DNA from: Acidobacteriota bacterium
GTDB lineage: Bacteria; Acidobacteriota; Blastocatellia; Pyrinomonadales; Pyrinomonadaceae
Direction: 5' to 3'
Assembly (NCBI GenBank): GCA_020200135.1
Contig: JAIVJI010000064.1
Span: forward strand, 30,988 to 94,987
Length of the DNA: 64,000 bases
Every line of letters starts with the position of its first letter. The first letter of the stretch is position 1. A program made the translations under genes and the position numbers. Shown piece after piece: positions 1 through 8,259 of this stretch. The notes under the pieces were generated by a model. The model had not been told where the DNA came from. It was given only the letters and a program-made list of their open reading frames with translations, and ran no database searches.

Positions 1-198
1 TGCTCATCCCCTTTGCCCGCCGGCGCCGGGATACGGGGGCCGTAGCGGCTGATACGGAGGAGAGTCCGAAGAGTGTATTGATAGGTTAAAGGGGTTGAAG
101 TTATGGTTAAAAACTTGGCGGTGCGCAAATGGATGAGGTGAGGATTGGGAGCTTATACATGCGGCCGCGGAGGTAAATGCAGGCGCTTCTCGCTGGCC
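1..198. other. Window edge, no recognisable gene
   Basis: Short open frames exist here but none has a recognisable protein, a good ribosome binding site or a plausible partner. It lies downstream of the truncated umuC on the minus strand, and no terminator hairpin with a T-tract was seen. Confidence 0.5.
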
Positions 199-1071
199 TC
201 AGGCGACCCGGAGCACCTCGTCGAGGCGTGTCGTGTAGCACCGCGGGCGGCGCAGGAATTTCGTCTCCCACCTCCCCTTGGTGGGCACCGCGCCGAAGCG
301 GATGGTGTTCCTACCGTGCTTCGCGTTTATCTCGTCCACGGCCCTCATCCCTCGGCGCGACTTCTCGAAGCGGTCGTCCCCGAAAAGCCGCATTGAGAGC
401 TGTTCCGCCGGCCCGAGCTTGTTCAGCATCACCCCCGCCTTCTTGTACCTGTAGCCCGCGCGGTAGATCTGCTCCAGCCCCCTGAGAGCCCACGCCAGCA
501 GCTCGTCCGTCGAGTCGGTCGAATACGCCAGCTCGAACGTGGCGGAGTTGCTGTACTGAGGGCCGGGGTCGAAGCGGCTCGTGTTGACGAAGACGGTGAC
601 GACGCCGGCGGCGAGACGGGAGCGCCTCAGCCTCTCCGCCGCTATCGTCATGTAGACCGCGACGGCCTCGCGTAGTTCATCCGGCGACTCGACGAGTACC
701 CCGAAGGAGCGCGAGCAGGTTACAGACTTTCTTCCCTGTGGGCACTTCTCCAGCGGGATGCAGCTCACCCCGCGCAGCTCCTCGACGATGCGGGCGCCGA
801 CCACCGTCATCCTCTGCCGCACCCAGCGCCGGTCGGCGTCCCTCAACTGGCGTGCTGTTCCGATGCCCTTCCCCTTCAGGAGCTTCGCGTAGGCGGGCCC
901 GACGCCCCACACGGCGGCGACGGGGGTCTCGTCGAGCACGGCCGCCTGGTCTGCCGGGTCGGTGAGGTCGAGGACGCCTTGCGCCTCCGGGTGCTTCCCG
1001 AGATGCAGCAGAGCCTTTCTGGCAGCTTCGAGAGGCTGCTCGCGGAGACCGTTGGCAACCGACCGGCACAC
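199..1071 (-). pseudogene. umuC: 5'-truncated UmuC-type Y-family DNA polymerase
   Basis: The protein matches the C-terminal two thirds of UmuC, the catalytic subunit of error-prone DNA polymerase V used in SOS translesion synthesis. Visible blocks are the helix-hairpin-helix stretch VWGVGPAYAKLL (residues 54-65), LRGVSCIPLE (99-108), CSRSFG (119-124), the little-finger region, YRYKKAGVML (207-216) and the terminal YTTRLDE tail. Intact UmuC is about 420 residues; this has 290. The palm with the catalytic acidic residues and the SIDEAF motif is missing. The frame opens with GTG directly after an in-frame TAA, and the 168 bp before the next gene contain neither palm sequence nor umuD. The remaining two thirds show no stop or frameshift, so the loss may be recent. 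It cannot be an active polymerase. Confidence 0.85.
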
Positions 1072-1239
1072 TTAGACGCACCCGGCGACATGTAAGTGTT
1101 TGATAAGGCACCTATTTCTTCATACCCCTCTAACATTGCGGAGTTGTCTCGGGCGGGCGGGCGGTTCTCTTTGGCCCCGAACTGTGAGAACATCGCGCGA
1201 CCTCAGCGGGCGGTTAAGTCTTTCAAGGGGTGTGTGTAG

Positions 1240-2109
1240 ATGGGCAGGGCGGACGTTTCTTTGGGCGAGGCCGGGGGGAAGGCTGAACAGAGGGCCGAAC
1301 AACTGACGCGCGCCGCGCGGCCGTGGATAGAGCGGCTGGCGCGGTTCGGCTACGCGGCGAAGGGCGTCGTCTACGTCATCGTCGGCGCGCTCGCCGCGTT
1401 CGGCGCCGTCGAGGGCGGCGAGGAGCCGACCGACTCGCGCGGCGCGCTCACGCAGATAGTCCGCCAGCCTTACGGGCGCGTCCTGCTCGGCGTCGTCGCC
1501 GCGGGGCTGGCCGCCTACGCGCTCTGGCGGCTCGTGCAGGCGTTCAGGGACACCGAGGACAAGGGGACGAGTTGGAAGGGGCTCGCGGTGCGCTTCGGCT
1601 ACGGCTGCATCGGCGTCGTCTACGCGGGGCTCGGCTACTCGGCCGTCCAGCTCATCCTCGGTCACGGCGCGGGCAAGGGGAGCGACCAGCAGTCGAGGGA
1701 GTGGACGGCGCTCTTCTTCGCGCTCCCGCTCGGCCGCCTGCTGGTCGGGCTGGCCGGCCTGTCGGTCGTCGGCTTCGGCCTCTACCAGTGCTACAAGGCT
1801 TTCACCGCCAAGTTCTGCAAGAAGTGGAAGCGGCACGAGATGAGCGAGCGTGCGCGCCCGCTCGCCACGCGCGCCGGGCAGGTGGGGCTGGTGTCGCGCG
1901 GCGTCGTCTTCGGCATCGTCGGCATCTTCCTCGTCCAGGCGGCGCTGCGCGCGCGCGCCGAGGAGGCGCGGGGACTGAGCGGCGCGCTCCGCGCGCTCGA
2001 GCAGCAGCCGTACGGCCCTTACGTCCTCGGCGCGGTCGCGCTCGGCCTCGTCGCCTACGGCCTCTACATGTTCGTCGAGGCGCGCTACCGCCGGATGAGA
2101 ATCGACTGA
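1240..2109 (+). CDS. DUF1206 integral membrane protein
   Basis: Three homologous units of about 70-85 residues (roughly 33-102, 110-187 and 200-282) each hold two hydrophobic helices. Each begins with a G-rich helix of the GVVY type (KGVVYVIVG, IGVVYAGLG, RGVVFGIVG) and continues with a helix after a PYG or LPLG turn. This three-repeat, six-helix layout is that of DUF1206. The function of the family is unknown; it is a cytoplasmic membrane protein. The first 30 residues are charged and probably cytoplasmic. ATG is preceded by a weak purine stretch only. It stands alone between the umuC remnant and a PIN-like gene, so context gives no functional clue. Confidence 0.85.
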   Translation: MGRADVSLGEAGGKAEQRAEQLTRAARPWIERLARFGYAAKGVVYVIVGALAAFGAVEGGEEPTDSRGALTQIVRQPYGRVLLGVVAAGLAAYALWRLVQAFRDTEDKGTSWKGLAVRFGYGCIGVVYAGLGYSAVQLILGHGAGKGSDQQSREWTALFFALPLGRLLVGLAGLSVVGFGLYQCYKAFTAKFCKKWKRHEMSERARPLATRAGQVGLVSRGVVFGIVGIFLVQAALRARAEEARGLSGALRALEQQPYGPYVLGAVALGLVAYGLYMFVEARYRRMRID

Positions 2110-2180
2110 AGGGCGAGTTAAGGGGGCGGGCGTGGAACGGGGCGTGAACCGAATCCGGTCGGACTACGCTTGACCGAGAC

Positions 2181-2816
2181 GTGCGAACAAACTACGTACT
2201 CATCGACTACGAGAGCGTGCAACCTAAAGACTTATCCGCGCTCAAGCACGATTATGTCCGGGTGATCGTGTTTGTCGGCGCACATCAGAACAAAATCCCA
2301 TTCGAGACAGCGGCGGCACTTCAACAGATGGGATCGAACGTCGAGTACGTGAAGGTCTCGGGCACTGGTCCGAACGCGCTCGACTTCCACATCGCGTTCT
2401 ACATCGGCCAATTGGCCGGGAAGGACCCCGAAGCCTACTTTCATGTTGTTTCAAAGGACACGGGGTTCGACCCACTCCTAAGTCATCTAAAGACCCGCAA
2501 ACTCCGTGCGCTTCGGGTCCAGAAGGTCGGCGACATTCCATTCCTCAAGGCGGGCGACGCCAAGTCTGCGCCGGACAGGGTAAAGAAGGTGGGCAACGCG
2601 AAGTCTACGCCGGACAGGATTGCAGTGATTATCGGCGATCTCCGCAAGCGGGGCGCGGCCAAGCCTCGCACCGTGACAACCCTTACAAGCACCATCGGGG
2701 CTCTCTTCCTCAAGCAACTCACCCCCGATGAAATCAGCGCCCTGATGACGGCGCTGCAAGAGCGCGGCTATGTATCAGTTGCCGGGAGCAAGGTGTCTTA
2801 CAGCCTCCCGACCTAA
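2181..2816 (+). CDS. PIN-like domain protein with C-terminal winged-helix module
   Basis: Residues 1-120 resemble the PIN-like/NYN fold (PIN_7 type): strand YVLIDYESV with D9 and E11, then D68, D93 and D97 (VVSKDTGFDPLL) as the likely metal-binding acidic set of a ribonuclease. Residues 145-210 (RTVTTLTSTI to the terminal KVSYSLP) resemble the small helical/winged module that ends many PIN_7 proteins and probably binds nucleic acid. The linker contains a 39-nt near-duplication (from about 2563: GDAKSAPDRVKK then GNAKSTPDRIAV). Start is GTG. Third-position GC is lower than in neighbours, hinting at acquisition. No antitoxin-like gene is adjacent, so a VapBC toxin role is unlikely. RNase activity is inferred, not shown. 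Confidence 0.8.
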   Translation: MRTNYVLIDYESVQPKDLSALKHDYVRVIVFVGAHQNKIPFETAAALQQMGSNVEYVKVSGTGPNALDFHIAFYIGQLAGKDPEAYFHVVSKDTGFDPLLSHLKTRKLRALRVQKVGDIPFLKAGDAKSAPDRVKKVGNAKSTPDRIAVIIGDLRKRGAAKPRTVTTLTSTIGALFLKQLTPDEISALMTALQERGYVSVAGSKVSYSLPT

Positions 2817-2833
2817 AATCGCAAATCCCGACC

Positions 2834-3808
2834 ATGCCTTCCCCGGACCGTTTCATCACCGACCGCAAAGGCGCGTGGCAGCGCCTGGAGGAGTTGCTCA
2901 ACCTGCTCGACGGCTCTTCGATGCGGCGCCTGCACCGCGAGGAGGTGCGCGAGCTGGGTCGCATCTACCGGCGCACGGCCTCCGACCTCGCCATCGCGCG
3001 CGCCGAGTGCCGCGACCCCAAACTCGTCAACTACCTCAACAGCCTCGTCATCCGCGCGCACGGCCGCATCTACCGCGCCGACGCCTCCGAGGGGCGCACG
3101 CGGCTGCGCGACTTTTTCGCGCGCGACTTCCCGCGCGCCTTCCGCCGCGCCCGGCGCTTCGTGGCGCTGGCCTTCGCCACCTACATGCTCTTCGCCGCGC
3201 TGGCCTTCGTCGCGACGACGCGCGACCCCGAGTTTTCAGAGCTGGCCGGCGTCCCCGCGCACATGCGCGACTACATCCTCGAACGCAAGCCCCGCTGGTG
3301 GCACGACGTCAACGACGCGAACCAGATCGCCGCGAGCCAGATCGGCACGCACAACATCCGCGTCACCTTCAACGCCTTCGCGCTCGGCGCGACCTTCGGC
3401 ATCGGCACGCTGTACTACCTGGCGCTCAACGGCCTCGCCCACGCCTCCGTGCTCGCGCTCACCTACCGCGCCGGCTACGGCCACGAGCTGCTGACCTTCA
3501 TGTCGGCGCACGGCGTCGTCGAGCTGACCTGCATCTTCATCGCCGGCGGCGCCGGGATGCTCTTCGGCACGGCGCTCCTCTTCCCCGGCGACCTGCCGCG
3601 CTTCGACAGCCTGCGCCTCCGCGGCCGCGAGGCCGCGCAGCTCGTCGCCGGCTGCGTCCCGCTGCTCGCGCTCGCCGCCGCCATCGAGGGCTTCGTCTCG
3701 CCCTCCCCAGACATCTCCCCCGCCGCCAAGTTCACGGTCGCCGCCGCCACCGGCCTCGCCCTCTACGCCTACCTCCTCTTCGCCGGGAGGGGGGAAGGCT
3801 CGTCCTGA
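2834..3808 (+). CDS. spoIIM: Stage II sporulation protein M-like membrane protein
   Basis: The hydrophilic N-terminal ~105 residues (RREVRELGRIYRRTASDLA-like helix, then DPKLVNYLN) precede at least five membrane segments from about residue 118 to the C-terminus, including the conserved block TFNAFALGATFGIGT (~180-194) and FMSAHGVVELTCIFIAGG (~225-242). This is the layout of the SpoIIM/DUF95 family. In Bacillus SpoIIM acts in the engulfment complex; in non-sporulating bacteria homologues sit beside MoxR, DUF58 and DUF4129 genes. Here it faces exactly such an operon across a 100-bp hairpin, so it probably belongs to that membrane system rather than to sporulation. It starts 18 bp after the PIN-like gene. 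Confidence 0.85.
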   Translation: MPSPDRFITDRKGAWQRLEELLNLLDGSSMRRLHREEVRELGRIYRRTASDLAIARAECRDPKLVNYLNSLVIRAHGRIYRADASEGRTRLRDFFARDFPRAFRRARRFVALAFATYMLFAALAFVATTRDPEFSELAGVPAHMRDYILERKPRWWHDVNDANQIAASQIGTHNIRVTFNAFALGATFGIGTLYYLALNGLAHASVLALTYRAGYGHELLTFMSAHGVVELTCIFIAGGAGMLFGTALLFPGDLPRFDSLRLRGREAAQLVAGCVPLLALAAAIEGFVSPSPDISPAAKFTVAAATGLALYAYLLFAGRGEGSS

Positions 3809-3908
3809 AGAATTAACAGGGATGGACAGGATAGACAGCGATTAAGAACTTAAGATTTGAAATTCTTAAGTCCCTATCCTGTTCATCCTGTCCATCCCTG
3901 TTAATTCT
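3809..3908. repeat. Inverted repeat with 9-nt units between convergent genes
   Basis: Positions 3809-3831 and 3886-3908 are perfect 23-bp reverse complements. Each arm is made of about three degenerate 9-nt units (right arm atcctgttc, atcctgtcc, atccctgtt). The loop holds a smaller nested hairpin (aagaa with ttctt around 3844-3868). It fills the gap between spoIIM and the DUF58 gene, whose stops converge, and could end both transcripts. It resembles the 7-nt elements elsewhere in the window in design but has a longer unit. Confidence 0.85.
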
Positions 3909-3917
3909 ATTTTCCGC

Positions 3918-5252
3918 TCACAGCAGCCCGCGCTCTTTCACGCGGATGTAAGTCTCGAGCAGCGAGGGGACGAGGGCCGAGGCGGTGACGTCGAGGGCGA
4001 GGCCGCCCTGCGCTTCGACGAGGCGGAGCGCCGACTCGCGCTGGAGCATGATCTCTTCGGCGACCGACTGCGCGAAGAGTTCGCGCGCGTCGGCGGGCGC
4101 GTCGCGGACGGAGGCGCGGAGGTCGCGGTCGGCGATGGTCGTGACGAGCGGCAGGTGGCGCGGGCGCAGCAGCCGCAGGGAGGTCAGAAGCTCGCGCGAG
4201 CCTTCTTCGTCCACCAGATCAGTGAGGAGGACGACGAGCGAGCGGCGCTTGCAGTTGGCGGCCACGAACTCGAAGGCGCGCGTGTAGGACGGCTCGATCA
4301 GCTCGGGCTCGACGGCGTGAAGCGCTTCGAGCACGCGCTCCAACTGCTCGCGCCCCTTCGACGGCGGGACGTAAGCCTCGACGCGGCGGCCGAAGACGAG
4401 GAGCCCCGCGTGGTCGCCCGCGCGCCGCGCCGCGCTCATCAGGGCGAGCGCGGCGTGGATGGCCGTGTCGAACTTCGTCTCGCGCTCGATGCGCGCGGTC
4501 ATCAAGCGTCCCGCGTCGAGGGCGACGAGCACGGTCTGGTCGCGCTCTATCTGGTACTGCCGCGTCGTCAGGCGCCCCCGCCGCGCCGTCGCGCTCCACG
4601 AGACGTGGCGCAGCTCGTCGCCCGGCACGTACTCGCGCAGAGATTCGAAGTCGCGCCCCTCGCCGCGCCACGCCGCGCGCCGCTGCGCCGCGACGAGCGA
4701 CCGAGCGCCCAGAGCCTTCAGCTCCGCTTCGCGCGCGCGCCTCACGTTCGGGTAGACCTTGACCGCCGTGGGCTCGCCCGCCTGCCCCTCGCGCCACGCG
4801 AGCCCGAGCCGCGTGCGCCAGCGCAGCGCCACGCGCCCGAACTCGAAGCGGCCGCGCCTCTCGGGCCTGAGCGCGTAGGCGAAGACCTTCGACTCGTGCG
4901 GCCCGACGCTCAGCTCCGCCTCGCGCGGAGCCACGAGCGCAAGCTCCGGCGGGTGCTCGTCCTTGACCTTCAGACGGAAGGAGCGCGGCGCGTGATTCTC
5001 GACGCGGACGCGCACCTCCGTCTCCGCGCCGATGTGGAAGCGGCCGCCGAACTCGCGGAAGATTTCGAGCCCCTTGGGCAGGCGGCTCGCGCGCGCGTCG
5101 GCGAACGCCAGCGCCAGCAGCCCCGCGTCGTAGAGAAGCGCGGCCCAACGCAGCCCCGGCCGCCCCCACGAGAGCGACAGCGGCACGAAGCCCACGGCGA
5201 GCAGCGCGTAGAAGAGTTTTGTGAAGACGAAACGTATCACGCCGTCTCTCAA
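3918..5252 (-). CDS. DUF58 domain protein, MoxR-associated
   Basis: Two hydrophobic segments near the N-terminus (about 10-28 and 34-50) anchor the protein. A beta-rich region follows, then the DUF58 signature GDELRHVSWSATARRG (around residue 213) and a von Willebrand A-like fold with VLVALDAGR. Length 444 is typical. DUF58 proteins are encoded beside MoxR-type ATPases and are thought to be their client or partner; the biochemical role is unsettled. The start is TTG and overlaps the stop of the thioesterase gene (TTGA), so the two are probably translationally coupled. It is the last gene of the minus-strand operon, ending at the 3809-3908 hairpin. Confidence 0.88.
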   Translation of the reverse strand: MRDGVIRFVFTKLFYALLAVGFVPLSLSWGRPGLRWAALLYDAGLLALAFADARASRLPKGLEIFREFGGRFHIGAETEVRVRVENHAPRSFRLKVKDEHPPELALVAPREAELSVGPHESKVFAYALRPERRGRFEFGRVALRWRTRLGLAWREGQAGEPTAVKVYPNVRRAREAELKALGARSLVAAQRRAAWRGEGRDFESLREYVPGDELRHVSWSATARRGRLTTRQYQIERDQTVLVALDAGRLMTARIERETKFDTAIHAALALMSAARRAGDHAGLLVFGRRVEAYVPPSKGREQLERVLEALHAVEPELIEPSYTRAFEFVAANCKRRSLVVLLTDLVDEEGSRELLTSLRLLRPRHLPLVTTIADRDLRASVRDAPADARELFAQSVAEEIMLQRESALRLVEAQGGLALDVTASALVPSLLETYIRVKERGLL

Positions 5253-5689
5253 GCGCCGACCCGCATCATCGTGGCGAGCATGGTGGCGACCAGCTTCTCT
5301 TCGCCGCCGCCGCGGAGCGCGAACACGTCGCCCGCGCAGACCGTGATGTTGCGACCGGCGCGCACGACGCGAGCGCGCGCGACGAACCGCTCGCCCGCCG
5401 CCGGCGAGAGCAGGTTGAGCTTGAACTCGACGGAGAGCACTTCGGAGCCCGCGTCCGTGAGCGTCAGCGCCGCGTAGCCGCAGGCCGTGTCCACGGCCGC
5501 CGTCACCACCCCGGCGTGGAGGTATCCGTGCTGCTGCGTAAACTCCCCCCTGAAGTCCAACCCGATCTCGACCTCGCCGGGCGCGACGCGCAGGAGCCGC
5601 ATGCCGAGCGTCTCCATCGCGCGCTGCCGCGCGAAGCTCTCGCGCACGCGCCGCTCGTAGTCCGGGTCTCGCGGTTTGAAGTCTGTCAT
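5249..5689 (-). CDS. PaaI-type hotdog thioesterase
   Basis: A 146-residue single hotdog domain. QQHGYLHAGVVTAAVDTACG (residues 52-71) is the active-site segment in the position of the HGG..AxxDTA motif of PaaI thioesterases, here HAGVVTAAVDTA, and ARARVVRAGRNITV is the typical strand pair that follows. The family hydrolyses acyl-CoA or aryl-CoA thioesters in the cytoplasm as a tetramer. The ATG at 5687-5689 is chosen because sequence before it in the same frame is only the shadow of the ATPase gene. It lies 4 bp after the MoxR stop and overlaps the DUF58 start, firmly inside the operon, which is an unusual place for a thioesterase. Substrate unknown. Confidence 0.85.
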   Translation of the reverse strand: MTDFKPRDPDYERRVRESFARQRAMETLGMRLLRVAPGEVEIGLDFRGEFTQQHGYLHAGVVTAAVDTACGYAALTLTDAGSEVLSVEFKLNLLSPAAGERFVARARVVRAGRNITVCAGDVFALRGGGEEKLVATMLATMMRVGA

Positions 5690-5693
5690 AACC

Positions 5694-6647
<954 letters not shown>

Positions 6648-6648
6648 T

Positions 6649-6755
6649 GGCGATTTTAGATTTTTGATTTTCGATTTAAGAACTTGTCTTCGAGAGCCCG
6701 GGCCGCCGTATGTAACCACAGAAAATCGCAAATCAAAAATCTAAAATCGCCAATC
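6649..6755. repeat. Heptamer-array hairpin, unit gattttN
   Basis: Left arm 6652-6679 holds four 7-nt units (gatttta, gattttt, gattttc, gatttaa). Right arm 6721-6755 holds five inverse units (gaaaatc, gcaaatc, aaaaatc, taaaatc, gccaatc). The outer 22 bp pair perfectly, and the order of variant units is mirrored between arms. Loop about 40 nt. It fills the gap between the DUF4350 stop and the MoxR start. It is strikingly AT-rich inside a GC-rich operon. Confidence 0.9.
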
Positions 6756-6758
6756 TCC

Positions 6759-8159
6759 CTAACGCGCCTGGCGAATCTCGCGCGAGCGCATGAGGATGCC
6801 GAGGTCGCGTTCGAGCTCGCGCAGGCGCCGCGCGAGCGCCACGGCGCGGCGTGCGCCGAGCGGCGCGCCGGCCGCCGAGTCCTCGCACTCGCCGAGGAGT
6901 GCTTCCAGCTCCCGGCGGTCGCGGCCGGAGCGTGCGGCGACGCGCTCGGCGATCTGCGCGGCCGTCGCGGTCGCGGGCAGCCCACTGTAGCGCGCCAGCG
7001 CGCGGCGCGTGCGCTGGTAGATGTTCTCGACCGCGAGGTCGTAAGCGCGCGCTCTCTGTTGCAGCTCGGCCATCGAGGAGACGAACTCAAGCTTGGAGCG
7101 GCGGTCCGCGCGCGGCGCGGGCAGCGCGCGCGCGAAGCGGCGGCCCCGGGTCCAGACCACGGCCAGCGCGACGAGCGCGCCCTGCGCGAACATCCAGAGG
7201 ACGGGCGTGCCGCTGAAGTATGCGAAGAGGAGGTTGCGCGCCTCGCCGAAGCCGTGGTGCAACTCGTCGAAGGCGACGCGCCCGCGCCGGCCGCCCGTCA
7301 CCACGCCCACTGCGAGGAAGAGGTTGTCGGCGCGGTTGACGCCCGCGTTCGAGACTATGTAAGGGTCGGAGAGGACGACGATGCGCCCGCGCCCGTAGGC
7401 GTAATCGACGAGCAGCGCGCCCCGCCCTTCGCGCCCGTCGCGGAGGTGGACGACCGGCGCGCTCGTGTCAGGGCCCGTGTCGTCAACCTCGGGCGGCTCG
7501 GGCGGCGGGGCGTCTTCGGTCGCCCCGCCCCAGAAGTCCTCTTCCGCCGAGGGCGTCGGCCTCTCCGCGCCGACGCCGACGCCGACTCGGGCGGACGGCT
7601 GGTAGACGTAGAGGCGCGAGGCGAAGCGCGAGCGCGTCACCTCCGTGACGTGGCGCGTGAGCGCGGTCGGCTGCGCGGGCGAGACGAGGGGCACGCCGCG
7701 CGTCATGTTCTCGGCGTCGTGCGGGAGCACTTCGGGGCCGGGCAGCTCGACCGCCTCGGTGTAGATGCGCCAGCGACCCGAGGGCGGGAGCAGCGTCGGC
7801 GCGGGCGCGCGGTCGATGAGCACGAGGCGGCCGCCGTACCCGACCCAGCGGAGAACCGCGTCGGCCTCGTTCTTCTCGACTTCGCGCCGCAGCGGCCCGA
7901 CCATGACGAGGGTCTGCGGGCCCTCGGGGCCGTCGAGCGCGCTCATCGGCAGCCCCCAGCGCGAGACTTCGTGGCCGCTCTGCTTGAGGTACTCGAAGAG
8001 CGCGCGCGTCCCCGTCCCGCCCGAGTTTTGTGTCGAGCGGTCGGGCGCGAACTCGGTCTCGAACTCCTCCTCCACGCGCACGTACGACGCCGCGTTGAGC
8101 GCCGCGAACACCGCGACCAACACGACGAACGAGACGAAGATGAGCAGGCGGCTCTTCAT
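6759..8159 (-). CDS. DUF4350 domain membrane protein
   Basis: A 466-residue protein with an N-terminal membrane helix (5-24), an extracytoplasmic region starting RSTQNSGGTGTRALFEYLKQ (about 41-60) that is characteristic of DUF4350, an acidic Pro-rich loop (about 195-230, PPPEPPEVDDTGPD), and a second helix near 315-335 before a basic cytoplasmic tail. The N-terminal half resembles the GATase-like domains of proteins that accompany DUF4129 and MoxR genes. Its function is not known. It follows the DUF4129 gene and is followed by MoxR, each gap being filled by a heptamer hairpin. Confidence 0.82.
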   Translation of the reverse strand: MKSRLLIFVSFVVLVAVFAALNAASYVRVEEEFETEFAPDRSTQNSGGTGTRALFEYLKQSGHEVSRWGLPMSALDGPEGPQTLVMVGPLRREVEKNEADAVLRWVGYGGRLVLIDRAPAPTLLPPSGRWRIYTEAVELPGPEVLPHDAENMTRGVPLVSPAQPTALTRHVTEVTRSRFASRLYVYQPSARVGVGVGAERPTPSAEEDFWGGATEDAPPPEPPEVDDTGPDTSAPVVHLRDGREGRGALLVDYAYGRGRIVVLSDPYIVSNAGVNRADNLFLAVGVVTGGRRGRVAFDELHHGFGEARNLLFAYFSGTPVLWMFAQGALVALAVVWTRGRRFARALPAPRADRRSKLEFVSSMAELQQRARAYDLAVENIYQRTRRALARYSGLPATATAAQIAERVAARSGRDRRELEALLGECEDSAAGAPLGARRAVALARRLRELERDLGILMRSREIRQAR

Positions 8160-8165
8160 ATTTTT

Positions 8166-8259
8166 AAGTCTGAAGTCTGGAGTCTGGAGTCAACACAGCG
8201 GCACTCTCAAATTCGTTTTCATTTCCTGCTCAAGACTCCAGACTTCAGACTCCAGACTT
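8166..8259. repeat. Heptamer-array hairpin, unit RagtctG
   Basis: Left arm 8166-8193 has four units (aagtctg, aagtctg, gagtctg, gagtcaa); right arm 8232-8259 has four inverse units (aagactc, cagactt, cagactc, cagactt). Loop 38 nt. The right arm overlaps the last codons of the DUF4129 gene, whose final residues KSGV and stop codon are encoded by repeat units. Unit variants are not strictly mirrored here. Confidence 0.9.

Noticed and set aside
1323-2147. Arg-rich frame overlapping the DUF1206 gene
   Set aside because: Composed of RRR/AAR runs, the frame-shifted image of a conserved membrane protein.
2181-2816. VapC toxin of a toxin-antitoxin pair
   Set aside because: It lacks a small antitoxin gene next to it and has an added winged-helix tail, fitting PIN_7-type proteins instead.
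4155-5477. 440-residue plus-strand frame over the DUF58 gene
   Set aside because: No conserved segments; DUF58 and the thioesterase explain the region on the other strand.
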